A stretch of DNA of 64,000 nucleotides from CBFHSF01 sp965658445 (GCA_965658445.1 CBFHSF010000013.1:11448-75447); one strand, 5' to 3'; positions 52,211 to 61,148 are shown, counted from the stretch's first letter. A program made the numbers and translations. Notes: generated by a model not told the origin, from the letters alone.

Positions 52211-53824
52211 TTAGCTTTTTACCTTCTTTAAATAACTCACAGAGAACCCTGTTTGCTTAGAAATTTCATCAATTGACACCCCCCTTTGTTTGAGATCTTT
52301 AGCCCTCTTTTTACGCAGGTATGAAATCAATTTACCTGGCTTATCAGGCTGTAAAATTTCGTAAACAATTTTACTACTCACGTCAAAATGACTAGTCATC
52401 GACTTAATAGTAACAGACGCCAAATTCTCTTCAATAAAATCGAGAAGAGAATCCCTTCCAAGCTGCTTCTCCTCCTCAATAGCAACTTTTGGTTTTCTTC
52501 TCATGAATGCTAACCACCCAAAAAGAACCACAAAAAAACCCAAAACACCTGGGAGTGTAAGGTCGCTTTTTACTTCCCTTTCGGACAATAACTTGATTTC
52601 CTTATCCACAAGTTCCCTAACCTGACCCCTTGTCATTTGAATATAACCGTTAACCGTTCCCAACTTTAAAGAATCCTCATCAAGCCAAATGGCTCTTTTG
52701 TTAAATTCAATATTCTTTAATATTTGTGTTGTTTCTTTAGTAGGTAAATCAACCAAATAAAGACCATTCAAAGAGGTAATAATTAGCTCACGATCAGAAA
52801 ACTCCCTTATATTGTAAGCGTCACTTACTTCGGAGATTACTTCATCTATACCGTAAGAATAATTATAAAATACAACTGCATTTTCAGTTAGGACCGCATA
52901 CTTAGTTTCTGTTTTATCAGACAATCTAACTGCATCAACCACTGGATGATCAAATTCAAAAAGGGTAATGGATTCTTTGCTTTTTAGACTATATCTGTAA
53001 AGACCTGACTCATTGGCAAATGAATAGTACCATCCAAATTCATCCTCAACCAATTCAACTAATGTAGGAGCAAAGCCAGAAGTTGTATTCATTACAACTT
53101 CTAGGTCTTCAAATGCAGAATCAATTAGAAACACCCCTTTGGTGGTAGAGAGTAAAAATTGATGGTTTTTTAGTTTTTTAATATCTCGTGCAAAACCAAT
53201 GTTTTTCTCAGCGACTCTTGTTTCTCCAGTGGACTCACGTACATAAAACACCGTTTCATTTCCCAACTTATGTACCGCTAAACCATCATAACAGATGAAA
53301 AACGTAGAATCCTCTTCGAGTATATTCCCTGAAGTGTAGGTTGGAAGATTCAGCAGATCATCGTATAAAAAAATCCCATTATAGGTCCCAACCCCATTCT
53401 CAGTAAAACAGCGAATACTAGAGCCTCTTCTAAACAGGTCATAGCTATCTACTCGGAATGTATATAAAATGCCTTTACAAATAATATAAATGAAATCCCC
53501 TCTTATGAAGTGTGTCGTTTTATAAGGGCGATAAGATGCTGGCAATAAATGATTAAAGGTTTGATCGCGCTCTTCACTAGAAAAAGTAGACGTTTGTATT
53601 ACACCATCAAAGAACCGGATATACCCTTCACCCTCCTTGTAAAACTCAAGATTGTTCTCTTGCAATTTAAACACACCTTCTGAAGTACCCACCAATAAAT
53701 CTTCATTGTCCAATTCAATAATATTGTAAAAGTAAGGAGTACTAAAAACGTCAATTAGCAACGTGTCATTGGCTATGGCTTCGTGACAGCAAAAAAGCAG
53801 CAGGAGGATAATTTGTTTTCTCAA
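52211..53824 (-). CDS. membrane-spanning one-component regulator: periplasmic propeller plus AraC-like HTH
   Basis: 537 residues. Signal peptide (1-18), a periplasmic region (about 20-425) with repeated propeller-type strands (LLVGTSEGVFKL, FLLSTTKGVFLID, LIITSLNGLYLVD), one transmembrane helix (about 428-446, LTLPGVLGFFVVLFGWLAF), then a cytoplasmic DNA-binding part (about 465-537) with two helix-turn-helix-like segments, the second being GVSIDEISKQTGFSVSYLKK. There is no histidine kinase or receiver domain between sensor and DNA-binding parts, unlike hybrid two-component regulators. AT-rich. Divergent from the barrel/GloVer cassette, which it probably controls. Confidence 0.75.
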   Translation of the reverse strand: MRKQIILLLLFCCHEAIANDTLLIDVFSTPYFYNIIELDNEDLLVGTSEGVFKLQENNLEFYKEGEGYIRFFDGVIQTSTFSSEERDQTFNHLLPASYRPYKTTHFIRGDFIYIICKGILYTFRVDSYDLFRRGSSIRCFTENGVGTYNGIFLYDDLLNLPTYTSGNILEEDSTFFICYDGLAVHKLGNETVFYVRESTGETRVAEKNIGFARDIKKLKNHQFLLSTTKGVFLIDSAFEDLEVVMNTTSGFAPTLVELVEDEFGWYYSFANESGLYRYSLKSKESITLFEFDHPVVDAVRLSDKTETKYAVLTENAVVFYNYSYGIDEVISEVSDAYNIREFSDRELIITSLNGLYLVDLPTKETTQILKNIEFNKRAIWLDEDSLKLGTVNGYIQMTRGQVRELVDKEIKLLSEREVKSDLTLPGVLGFFVVLFGWLAFMRRKPKVAIEEEKQLGRDSLLDFIEENLASVTIKSMTSHFDVSSKIVYEILQPDKPGKLISYLRKKRAKDLKQRGVSIDEISKQTGFSVSYLKKVKS

Positions 53825-53903
53825 AATGACAATTTTTAAAAAGTAGAAAATATTATCCTTAATAGAAGCAAAATTAACATATAAGGCTGGAATGATGGAT
53901 AGT

Positions 53904-53911
53904 TAAATTTG
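53904..53911 (+). promoter_or_regulatory. -7 promoter element of the barrel/GloVer cassette
   Basis: TAAATTTG matches TAnnTTTG. It lies 119 bases before the barrel gene, so the 21-bp palindrome would be in the transcribed leader. Confidence 0.3.
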
Positions 53912-53976
53912 TATTACTTTTAATGTAATTCTGAAATAAAGATAATTTAATCAACCGAATTTTTGCAGATGTTATT

Positions 53977-53997
53977 GAAAATCTAAATTAGATTTTC
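53977..53997. promoter_or_regulatory. 21-bp perfect inverted repeat, candidate operator
   Basis: GAAAATCTAA-A-TTAGATTTTC, 10-bp arms around one central base. It is 33 bases upstream of the barrel gene, inside the region shared with the divergent regulator. It could be a dimer binding site or a leader hairpin. Confidence 0.55.
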
Positions 53998-54030
53998 GAA
54001 CTAACGCAACAATTTTTTTACCAAAAAACC

Positions 54031-54720
54031 ATGAGAAAAGCTTCACTTGTCATCGCACTTTTTTTTGCAACCTTTCACACATACGGACAATGGTCCGCTG
54101 GAATAAACATTGGAACTGGCTTTCCTACAGGGGACGCTTCGGAATTTACTTCATCAGGTTTCCAGTGGGATATTAACGGACAATACATGATAACACCTAA
54201 AATTGGAATCACAGCTAACCTAGGCCAAAATCACTTTGGCGATGGTGAGACCGCTTATGATTATGACTATGGGAATGCACTCGCTGGAGGAAGGTACATA
54301 GGCTCTGCCAATTTTACTTATTCAGTGGCTATTACCACCTTCTCACTAGGCGCCAATTATTACTTTGCATGGCCTCAAAACGGATTAGGCTATTATGCGG
54401 GACTTGCGATTGCCTTTAACAACGCCACTTTAAAATCTAAAGCAATAGATGAAGGTCGCTGGTATCAAGACCCTATAAACTTTACACCCTACAGAAACGA
54501 ATTGACCTTTGAGGATTCAAAGGGTTCAGGAGTAGGAATCATCCCAAGAATTGGGGTTACCTACGGATTCGCTTCTAAATGGATGGCAAGAGCTGAACTT
54601 GGATATCATTTAACTGGTATAACCATGACCAATGAAAACCTAGATGACATTGGACTGACTGTAAATGAAGTCAACTTAAACTATGTGCCCTTATTGATAG
54701 GGATTAGCTACAATTTTTAG
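54031..54720 (+). CDS. outer-membrane beta-barrel protein
   Basis: A 229-residue exported protein: signal peptide MRKASLVIALFFATFHTYGQ, then a porin-like/OmpW-like barrel of about eight strands ending in an aromatic residue (PLLIGISYNF), the usual BAM recognition signal. First gene of a three-gene cassette; the next start is 12 bases after its stop. Specific cargo unknown. Confidence 0.8.
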   Translation: MRKASLVIALFFATFHTYGQWSAGINIGTGFPTGDASEFTSSGFQWDINGQYMITPKIGITANLGQNHFGDGETAYDYDYGNALAGGRYIGSANFTYSVAITTFSLGANYYFAWPQNGLGYYAGLAIAFNNATLKSKAIDEGRWYQDPINFTPYRNELTFEDSKGSGVGIIPRIGVTYGFASKWMARAELGYHLTGITMTNENLDDIGLTVNEVNLNYVPLLIGISYNF

Positions 54721-54732
54721 GACCAAAAAGAC

Positions 54733-57228
54733 ATGGATATGAAATACAAATTTACATCTGGGCTCATTACCTTATTCTTATTCTCCAGTTTTTGCTTATT
54801 GGCACAAACCATTAAAGTTCCCTTGTCAAAAGGCGGTATAGACAACGGAGGTACTATACTACAAGTAAATACTCAAAATGGGAACTACGTGGTTAGTAAA
54901 TTACCTGGTCTTATTGGCACCAAAAAAGACGGTAATGATTCAGGAAGTCCGGTCATCACATCTACTAGCAGCGTGTTCTACGAGAGCAGCAATAATTCCT
55001 TGTACATCGTGGCCAAGGAAGGATTTAAAACCATGGGTGATAATGAACCAAATGGGGTAATCTTTCGTTACAGCCTTACTGATAAAAACACCTACTTAAT
55101 CAAGGAGTTCTTTGACGAAGATTCACTTGGATCCTTTCCTTTTGGGGACTTACAAAAAATAGGTAATTCTCTTTACGGAACAGTACAGAGGGGGGGAGCG
55201 TCCAACTTTGGTGGTATCTTTTCCATAGACCTTTCCAACGATAACTACTCCCTTTTACATTCATTCAATGGGACCACTGAAGGAGGGAAGCCATCTTGTA
55301 GTTTGTTTGCTGATGGCAACGATCTATATGGTGCTGGTATTTACGGAAATGGAAGTGACGGAGAAGTTTATTTTAAGTACGATGTAAACACATCCTCCTT
55401 AACTACTTTGTTTATAGACAACCTTACCATAAATGATGATTTAAGAGGTGTGTTTAAGAGAAACAATACATTATATATTTCCAAAGGATTTGGAATTGAA
55501 AAGTTGGATTTGAATAACCCATCAGCAGGGAGAACTACTTTCTTTACCGGATCAGGATCAGCTATACAAATAGGCACGACACCTTGGAATCCTAGTTTCA
55601 TAACAGGTAGCGGGAATTGGTATGTAGCATTGAGTAATGGAGGGCTGAATTCATTTGGGAGTGTTTGTTCTTTTGATTTTGGATCTCAAACGCTCACCAA
55701 TATCCACAATTTCCAGGGTGGTAGTTTAGGCCAAGGGCCAGAAACAACTTTAATAAACGGATTAAACGGTAGTATGATAGGCTTAGCCTCAACAGGAGTT
55801 GGTGATAATTATGTTTTATTTCAAATCAGTAACATTGGAGTTTATTCAGTGTTACATGAATTTAATTCCGCAGTAGACGGGGTAGATGTTACCGCAACCC
55901 CCACATTGGTTGGAAGCAAAGTCTACGGAATCTCAGAATCAAAAGGCCAAAAGAACGGTGGTACGATTTGGAGTTTTGATTTCGCCAATAGCCAATTTTC
56001 TGTGGAAGCTCAACTTGGGTACGAAACCGGAAAGGCTCCCGTAAGTGGTTTGGTAGTGAATCCCGCAAACCAAAACCTGAGTTTCACTTGTTTTCAAGGA
56101 CCCGCTAAAGGCACTGTAAATGTTCTGAATACAGACAATACCATCAGCAAAATCGTTGATTTAACGTCATCTGGCATCGAAAATATTTATCACAAACCTA
56201 TTTTCTACAATGGAAAGACCTATTTACTCTTCGAATTCACAACTGGTTTAATTACTAGTCAAAATGCAACTTACGGCATTGGTGAACTGGATAATACAAA
56301 TGGCTCTGTTAGCAATGTAGTGCCGGTTGCCCCCGCATCCACTATTGCGGACATAATAAATACGATTGTTGTTGGCAATATTGTTCAAGATGGCAACACA
56401 GTATACGGCGTAAGTCTTCAAAACATATGGAGTGTCGATTTGTCAACCAACACGAATAACACGGCATACACTTTTAATACTTCGGTGGATGGCAATACTC
56501 CTACCTCCATAATTCTCGACAACAATATACTCTATGGAATAAATGAAAAAGGAGGTGCAAACAATACAGGAACTATTTTCTCTTTTGACTTTAGCACCAG
56601 TACGTATTCAGTAATTCAAGACATCCCCATTGGAGAGTCATTTCACGGAATCCAGAAAGATTCCAACCATCTATATTCTATTAATTATGATGGAACAAGT
56701 GTATATTCTGTAGCACAGTTAGATTTGAGTGTCGCCACACCTTCATTTCAAAATATTGCATCGATTGATCCCACTGCGATTGGAACTCTTCCAGGAGATA
56801 ACCTGAGTGTATTCAACGGGTTCTTATATGGCATCATGAATTCAGGAGGACAAAACAACTTAGGAGGCCTTTATAAATTTGAAATCAATACAAATACCCT
56901 CAGCAATATTATTTCTTTTGATGATACTACGGGTCATTTTGCCTATAACAGCGAATTGCTTTTGGAATCTTCATCTATTGGGTTAGACGAAAATGAACAA
57001 AACCACTATTCTCTTGCTGTATATCCCAATCCTACAACGGGCTTAATTACCCTTGAAATTCCAAACTCAACAATTGAGGAGGTATACGTAATGGATATCA
57101 ATGGAAAAATCATTTTTGAAACCAAGGGGACTCATAAAATAGACCTTTCTACCTGTGCAAAAGGAGTGTATTTTATTAAGGTTATATCAGGAAATAAGAC
57201 TTCCATTACAAAGGTTGTCAAAAAATAA
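54733..57228 (+). CDS. type IX-secreted GloVer-repeat protein
   Basis: 831 residues. Signal peptide (LITLFLFSSFCLLAQ), then many repeats of the GloVer type (GGIFSIDLSNDNYSLLHSFNG, with variants such as GTIFSFDFSTSTYSVIQ) from about residue 50 to 740, predicted to form a beta-propeller-like surface. The last 75 residues are a type IX secretion sorting domain (LAVYPNPTTGLITLEI...GVYFIKVISGNKTSITKVVKK). It should therefore be secreted or anchored at the cell surface. Clearly AT-rich compared with core genes. The ligand is unknown. Twelve bases after the barrel gene. Confidence 0.85.
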   Translation: MDMKYKFTSGLITLFLFSSFCLLAQTIKVPLSKGGIDNGGTILQVNTQNGNYVVSKLPGLIGTKKDGNDSGSPVITSTSSVFYESSNNSLYIVAKEGFKTMGDNEPNGVIFRYSLTDKNTYLIKEFFDEDSLGSFPFGDLQKIGNSLYGTVQRGGASNFGGIFSIDLSNDNYSLLHSFNGTTEGGKPSCSLFADGNDLYGAGIYGNGSDGEVYFKYDVNTSSLTTLFIDNLTINDDLRGVFKRNNTLYISKGFGIEKLDLNNPSAGRTTFFTGSGSAIQIGTTPWNPSFITGSGNWYVALSNGGLNSFGSVCSFDFGSQTLTNIHNFQGGSLGQGPETTLINGLNGSMIGLASTGVGDNYVLFQISNIGVYSVLHEFNSAVDGVDVTATPTLVGSKVYGISESKGQKNGGTIWSFDFANSQFSVEAQLGYETGKAPVSGLVVNPANQNLSFTCFQGPAKGTVNVLNTDNTISKIVDLTSSGIENIYHKPIFYNGKTYLLFEFTTGLITSQNATYGIGELDNTNGSVSNVVPVAPASTIADIINTIVVGNIVQDGNTVYGVSLQNIWSVDLSTNTNNTAYTFNTSVDGNTPTSIILDNNILYGINEKGGANNTGTIFSFDFSTSTYSVIQDIPIGESFHGIQKDSNHLYSINYDGTSVYSVAQLDLSVATPSFQNIASIDPTAIGTLPGDNLSVFNGFLYGIMNSGGQNNLGGLYKFEINTNTLSNIISFDDTTGHFAYNSELLLESSSIGLDENEQNHYSLAVYPNPTTGLITLEIPNSTIEEVYVMDINGKIIFETKGTHKIDLSTCAKGVYFIKVISGNKTSITKVVKK

Positions 57229-57237
57229 ATCAAAGTC

Positions 57238-57891
57238 GTGAAACGTTCCAATCGGATAATTTATTTGTGTTTAATTGTTTTTGGGCTTTTGGATTCACTA
57301 ACAAGTTGCAAAAAAGAGGATGAGGGACCACTCCCTCATCCAATTGCAACTGAAGCCACAGATGTATCTTTTGACTTATTCGTTGCCAATTGGCAGGGTG
57401 TTACAGATGCCAATGCCTATGAACTTCACGTATCGACCTCACCAGATTTTTCAACAGACCTAATTGTCTTGAACAACTTAGGTTCAACGAGTACTGGTGT
57501 GGGGCCCACTTTTCAAAACACGACTCATTACTACAAGGTCCGTGCGAGCAACAATGGGCAGAGGACTTCTTCATTTTCCAATGTCATAGAAGTCACCACC
57601 TTGCCTATGGCGCCCATTGCTTTGGATGGCACGGATGTAAATTCTAATTCCTTTACTGCTAATTGGACTTCAGTAGATGGAATTTCTGAATACAAAGTGT
57701 ACGTTGCTAAGGGTTCTCCGCCAGAATTTGGAGGAACAATATTATCAGACTACAACGGAATTTCTGTGAATACAACCTCCCTAAAAGTTGAGAACCTCCA
57801 GTTTAACACCGTTTACTATTACCAAATTATTGCTATATCTGAAGACAGAAACTCTCCTTACTCAAATAGCAAATCAGTGTTGACTTTATGA
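57238..57891 (+). CDS. lipoprotein with two fibronectin type III domains
   Basis: 217 residues starting at GTG 57238. Lipoprotein signal (IYLCLIVFGLLDSLTSC, lipid cysteine C24), then two FN3 domains (about 36-122 and 126-217) with the typical VANWQGVTDANAYELHVS and TANWTSVDGISEYKVYVA strands. Probably an outer-membrane-anchored adhesion or scaffold protein. Third gene of the cassette (9-base gap), followed by a bidirectional terminator. Confidence 0.8.
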   Translation: MKRSNRIIYLCLIVFGLLDSLTSCKKEDEGPLPHPIATEATDVSFDLFVANWQGVTDANAYELHVSTSPDFSTDLIVLNNLGSTSTGVGPTFQNTTHYYKVRASNNGQRTSSFSNVIEVTTLPMAPIALDGTDVNSNSFTANWTSVDGISEYKVYVAKGSPPEFGGTILSDYNGISVNTTSLKVENLQFNTVYYYQIIAISEDRNSPYSNSKSVLTL

Positions 57892-57940
57892 TGGGTGATT
57901 AAATATAGGAAGGAGAACCTTACTTAAACTCCAGAAACCA

Positions 57941-57968
57941 AAAAAACCAGCCATTCCTGACTGGTTTT
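57941..57968. terminator. bidirectional intrinsic terminator
   Basis: AAAAAACCAG-(10 bases)-CTGGTTTTTTTT. It ends the cassette on the plus strand and the tRNA transcript on the minus strand. Confidence 0.85.
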
Positions 57969-57979
57969 TTTTTGCGATG

Positions 57980-58061
57980 TGCGGGCGGAGAGACTCGAAC
58001 TCTCACGCCGTGAAGCACTAGATCCTAAGTCTAGCGTGTCTACCAATTCCACCACGCCCGC
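57980..58061 (-). tRNA. tRNA-Leu (anticodon UAG)
   Basis: 82 bases without encoded CCA. Acceptor stem GCGGGCG/CGCCCGC, a D-arm with AATTGGTAGAC, anticodon loop CTTAGGA (UAG), a long class II variable arm and T-arm GAGAG-TTCGAGT-CTCTC. Its 3' end faces the AT-rich cassette. Confidence 0.97.
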
Positions 58062-58071
58062 TTTGAGGGGG

Positions 58072-58079
58072 CAAATATA
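58072..58079 (-). promoter_or_regulatory. -7 promoter element of tRNA-Leu
   Basis: TATATTTG on the minus strand fits TAnnTTTG. It lies 10 bases before the tRNA 5' end. Confidence 0.55.
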
Positions 58080-58134
58080 TAATTTTTTTAAAAAGTTTAA
58101 ACCTTTATCCATAAATATTGCTGGGGTGATTTTG

Positions 58135-58142
58135 TACTTTTG
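58135..58142 (+). promoter_or_regulatory. -7 promoter element of the flavin reductase gene
   Basis: TACTTTTG fits TAnnTTTG, 60 bases before the start codon. Confidence 0.45.
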
Positions 58143-58202
58143 ATAGCTCACAGAACGGCGATTAAAAACCCTTGAGTTGCAAGGCCGTTCGCAGAACAGA
58201 TT

Positions 58203-59114
58203 ATGCGCATGATGACCATTGATCCCCAGGCTGTTGAGACCCCCGCATTGCACGGACAATTGCTAGCAGCCATCGCTCCTAGACCCATTGCTTTTGCCAG
58301 TACATTGGACGAAAATGGAAAGCCCAACTTGAGCCCATTTAGCTTTTTCAACGTTTTTTCTGCCAACCCTCCCATCGCGATTTTCTCGCCAGCGAGGAGG
58401 GTGAGAAACAATACGACCAAGCACACTTTAGAAAACGCCAAGAGAAACGGCGAGGTGGTGATCAACGTGGTAAGCCACTCCATGGTAGAGCAAATGAGCT
58501 TGTCCAGCACGGAGTATCCAGAGGGCATCAATGAATTTGAAAAATCTGGATTTACCGAGTTGGCCTCTGATGTCGTAGGCCCTCCTAGAGTTGCCGAGTC
58601 TCCCGTACAGTTGGAGTGCAAGGTCAAGGAAGTGGTAGAGCTCGGCCAAGAAGGCGGTGCCGGAAACTTGGTTATTTGCGAAATCGTAAGAGTACACATA
58701 GACGAAAAAGTCCTCAACGAAGACGGCAAAATAGACCAACACAAAATTGACTTGGTAGGCCGCTTGGGTGGCGACTGGTACGTGCGCGCATCGGGAGAGG
58801 CCCTCTTTGAAGTAGAAAAGCCTTTGAGGACCCTTGGAATGGGCGTAGACTCCATCCCCAAGAGAATAAAAGAAAGTACATTTTTAACGGGCAATGACCT
58901 TGGAAAATTGGGAAATGTTGAGCATCTTCCGACCCTAGAAGAGATCGAGGCGTACGCCGAAGAATCTTACCGCGTAAAGGAGATTTTAGAGTCTTCTGCA
59001 GATGGAATGGAAGCCCGAGAAAAGCTTCACCAATTGGGACATGAGCTCCTAGAAGAAAACAAAGTAGAAAAAGCATGGAAAGTGCTTTTGGTAGATAAGT
59101 TGACCCGAGAGTAA
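58203..59114 (+). CDS. flavin reductase-like FMN-binding split-barrel protein
   Basis: 303 residues. The first 200 residues are the flavin reductase-like split barrel (IAPRPIAFASTLDENGKPNL, then SPFSFFNVFSANPP, RRVRNNTTKHT), which binds FMN and often supplies reduced flavin to monooxygenases. A C-terminal helical region of about 85 residues (LPTLEEIEAYAEESYRVKEI) is additional and of unknown role. Substrate not predictable. The start may be M1 or M3/M4 (MRMMTID). Followed by the DUF3127 gene. Confidence 0.88.
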   Translation: MRMMTIDPQAVETPALHGQLLAAIAPRPIAFASTLDENGKPNLSPFSFFNVFSANPPIAIFSPARRVRNNTTKHTLENAKRNGEVVINVVSHSMVEQMSLSSTEYPEGINEFEKSGFTELASDVVGPPRVAESPVQLECKVKEVVELGQEGGAGNLVICEIVRVHIDEKVLNEDGKIDQHKIDLVGRLGGDWYVRASGEALFEVEKPLRTLGMGVDSIPKRIKESTFLTGNDLGKLGNVEHLPTLEEIEAYAEESYRVKEILESSADGMEAREKLHQLGHELLEENKVEKAWKVLLVDKLTRE

Positions 59115-59175
59115 GACCCAAGAGTAAGACAAGACAGTAAGACAATAGTTTAAGCGATAAAGAGAAACACACACC

Positions 59176-59577
59176 ATGGAATTGACCGGAAAAATCAAGG
59201 CGATTTTTGACACCAAAGAAATCACTCCCACCTTCAAGAAAAGAGAATTTGTTCTGACTACAGAGGAGCAATACCCTCAGCACATCATGTTGGAGATGAT
59301 TCAAAAAAATACAGACAAGTTGGACGGGTTTAACGCAGGAGACAGCGTTACCGTAGGCATCAACATCAAGGGACGCGAGTGGACTTCACCTCAGGGTGAG
59401 ACCAAGTACTTCAACACCATTCAAGCTTGGAGAATTGACCGCGCCGGTGCCGCTGCACCCCAATCGGCTCCAGCACCTGCTGCCGCAGCGCCAGCAGCTC
59501 CAGCCGCCGCTCCTTCTTTCCCTCCCGCTCCCCCCATGGATTCATTCGAGGAGCAGGATGACGATCTTCCGTTCTAA
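59176..59577 (+). CDS. DUF3127 protein with SSB-like acidic C-terminal tip
   Basis: 133 residues. The N-terminal 90 residues are the DUF3127 domain (begins MELTGKIKAIFDTKEITPTF, then KKREFVLTT), a predicted OB fold related in outline to single-stranded DNA-binding proteins. A linker of Ala/Pro repeats (91-122) leads to DSFEEQDDDLPF. The last six residues match the SSB C-terminal tip consensus (DDDIPF) that recruits repair and replication partners. It may be an SSB-like nucleic-acid-binding protein. Strong terminator downstream. Confidence 0.88.
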   Translation: MELTGKIKAIFDTKEITPTFKKREFVLTTEEQYPQHIMLEMIQKNTDKLDGFNAGDSVTVGINIKGREWTSPQGETKYFNTIQAWRIDRAGAAAPQSAPAPAAAAPAAPAAAPSFPPAPPMDSFEEQDDDLPF

Positions 59578-59643
59578 AAAAAGTAAGAAGGAAAATTGTA
59601 AGGAAAGGTTGGAAAGAACGTTTCAAAAAAATTAAAATTTATT

Positions 59644-59667
59644 GAGGGCTTCGGCCCTCTTTTTTTT
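59644..59667 (+). terminator. intrinsic terminator after the DUF3127 gene
   Basis: GAGGGC-TTCG-GCCCTC (UUCG tetraloop) followed by eight T. Confidence 0.93.
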
Positions 59668-59744
59668 GCCCGAACCAAATCCCTCAAACATTTGCCTTAA
59701 GGCGTCAAAAATCGCCTCAATTACTCGGTATTTTTTAATTTGCC

Positions 59745-61148
59745 GTGGCAAACAACCAGCACCCCTTCATGGAAAAATTTGCGGACGTCTTTGAGCGCCT
59801 CTTTAAAAAATTCCTCCCCAGTCCCTTGGGCATCGCCTTAGTACTCACGGGCCTGGCCTTTGGATTGGCCGCCATTTGGGGACATCCGATAGAATCCGGA
59901 GCTGGCGTAAATTCCGACGAAAATTCCAACCTATTCACCATTTGGTTTAACGGATTGTGGGGTTCCTCCACTCTGGCCTTTGCCGTACAAATGATGCTTA
60001 TGCTCGTCATTGGGCACATGCTGGCATTGAGTCCCCCCATCAAAAACCTCATCACTTTCCTGAGTTCCCGATTTAAAACTCCCGCCACGGCCACCGCCGC
60101 TCTGGGTTTGGCCACCATTGTGGTTGCTCTTTTTAACTGGGGATTGGGATTGGTCTTTGGAGCCATCTTGGCTCGCCAAATCAAAGAAGATTTCGCCCGC
60201 AGAGGCCTTCCCATTAACTACCCCTTGCTGGGAGCCGCTGGCTACTCCGGACTTATGGTCTGGCACGGAGGACTTTCCGGTTCCGCACCCCTCAAAGCTG
60301 CTGAGGCCAACCACATCACCGAGATGATGGCCTTTTCTAGCGCCACCTTCCCAGCAGAAGTCACCATGGACCAAACCGTGTTTTCTGCCCTTAACGGAGG
60401 CAGCACCTTGGCCCTACTCATTCTCTTGCCTGCCACGTTATACCTCCTAGCCAAGAAGACCTCAACCCAGCCCGTTGTGGCCATTGCACAAGACACTGTA
60501 GAACCTCGCCCACAAATCATCAGTGGTGCGGAATGGATAGATCACGGACGCGCGTTTTCTTTGGCGGCCGGACTACTCTTTCTGGTCGCTGCCGCAATGC
60601 AAGTTCCGGCCGCCACCCGAGCCCTGGGGTTTTTGACTCCCAACTTCATCAACACCGTCCTCTTTGGGTTGGCCCTTTTGCTCCATCCCAATATCAAAAG
60701 CTTTTCCGCCGCGGCACAAGAAGCCATTGGCGACGCCACCGGAATCCTCCTGCAGTTCCCCTTGTACTTTGGAATTATGGGATTGATCAGAGACACCGGA
60801 TTGGTCAATGATTGGGCCCTGTTCTTCTCCTCCATCTCTACGGCGGAGACCTTCCCCTTGTTCACCTTGGTGAGCTCGGGAATTATCAACGTATTTGTTC
60901 CTTCTGGCGGAGGGCAGTGGGCCGTGCAAGGTCCCATCCTAATGCAGACGGCTCAGGAATTGGGTGTACCCTACGGCAAGGCCATTATGAGTTTGGCCTA
61001 CGGAGATCAACTCACCAATATGCTTCAACCGTTTTGGGCCTTACCCCTTTTGGGAATTACAGGCCTTAAGGCGAAAGAAATACTTCCCTACACCTGCCTT
61101 CTCATGTTGGTGGGTGGAATCATCTTTACCATTGCGCTGCTACTGTGA
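59745..61148 (+). CDS. atoE: short-chain fatty acid transporter AtoE
   Basis: 467 residues, about eleven transmembrane helices. Family features: IGHMLALSPPIKNLI, SGLMVWHGGLSGSAPLKAAE, and FVPSGGGQWAVQGPILMQTA. The AtoE family carries short-chain fatty acids such as acetoacetate or butyrate across the inner membrane. Start codon GTG at 59745, with ATG 59769 as the alternative. It overlaps aat by 4 bases (GTGA). Confidence 0.92.
   Translation: MANNQHPFMEKFADVFERLFKKFLPSPLGIALVLTGLAFGLAAIWGHPIESGAGVNSDENSNLFTIWFNGLWGSSTLAFAVQMMLMLVIGHMLALSPPIKNLITFLSSRFKTPATATAALGLATIVVALFNWGLGLVFGAILARQIKEDFARRGLPINYPLLGAAGYSGLMVWHGGLSGSAPLKAAEANHITEMMAFSSATFPAEVTMDQTVFSALNGGSTLALLILLPATLYLLAKKTSTQPVVAIAQDTVEPRPQIISGAEWIDHGRAFSLAAGLLFLVAAAMQVPAATRALGFLTPNFINTVLFGLALLLHPNIKSFSAAAQEAIGDATGILLQFPLYFGIMGLIRDTGLVNDWALFFSSISTAETFPLFTLVSSGIINVFVPSGGGQWAVQGPILMQTAQELGVPYGKAIMSLAYGDQLTNMLQPFWALPLLGITGLKAKEILPYTCLLMLVGGIIFTIALLL

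Noticed and set aside
57980..58061. tRNA-Leu as a proven attachment site
   Set aside because: Orientation fits, but I found no second copy of its 3' end near the nrfA junction and no integrase, so only a possible link is reported.
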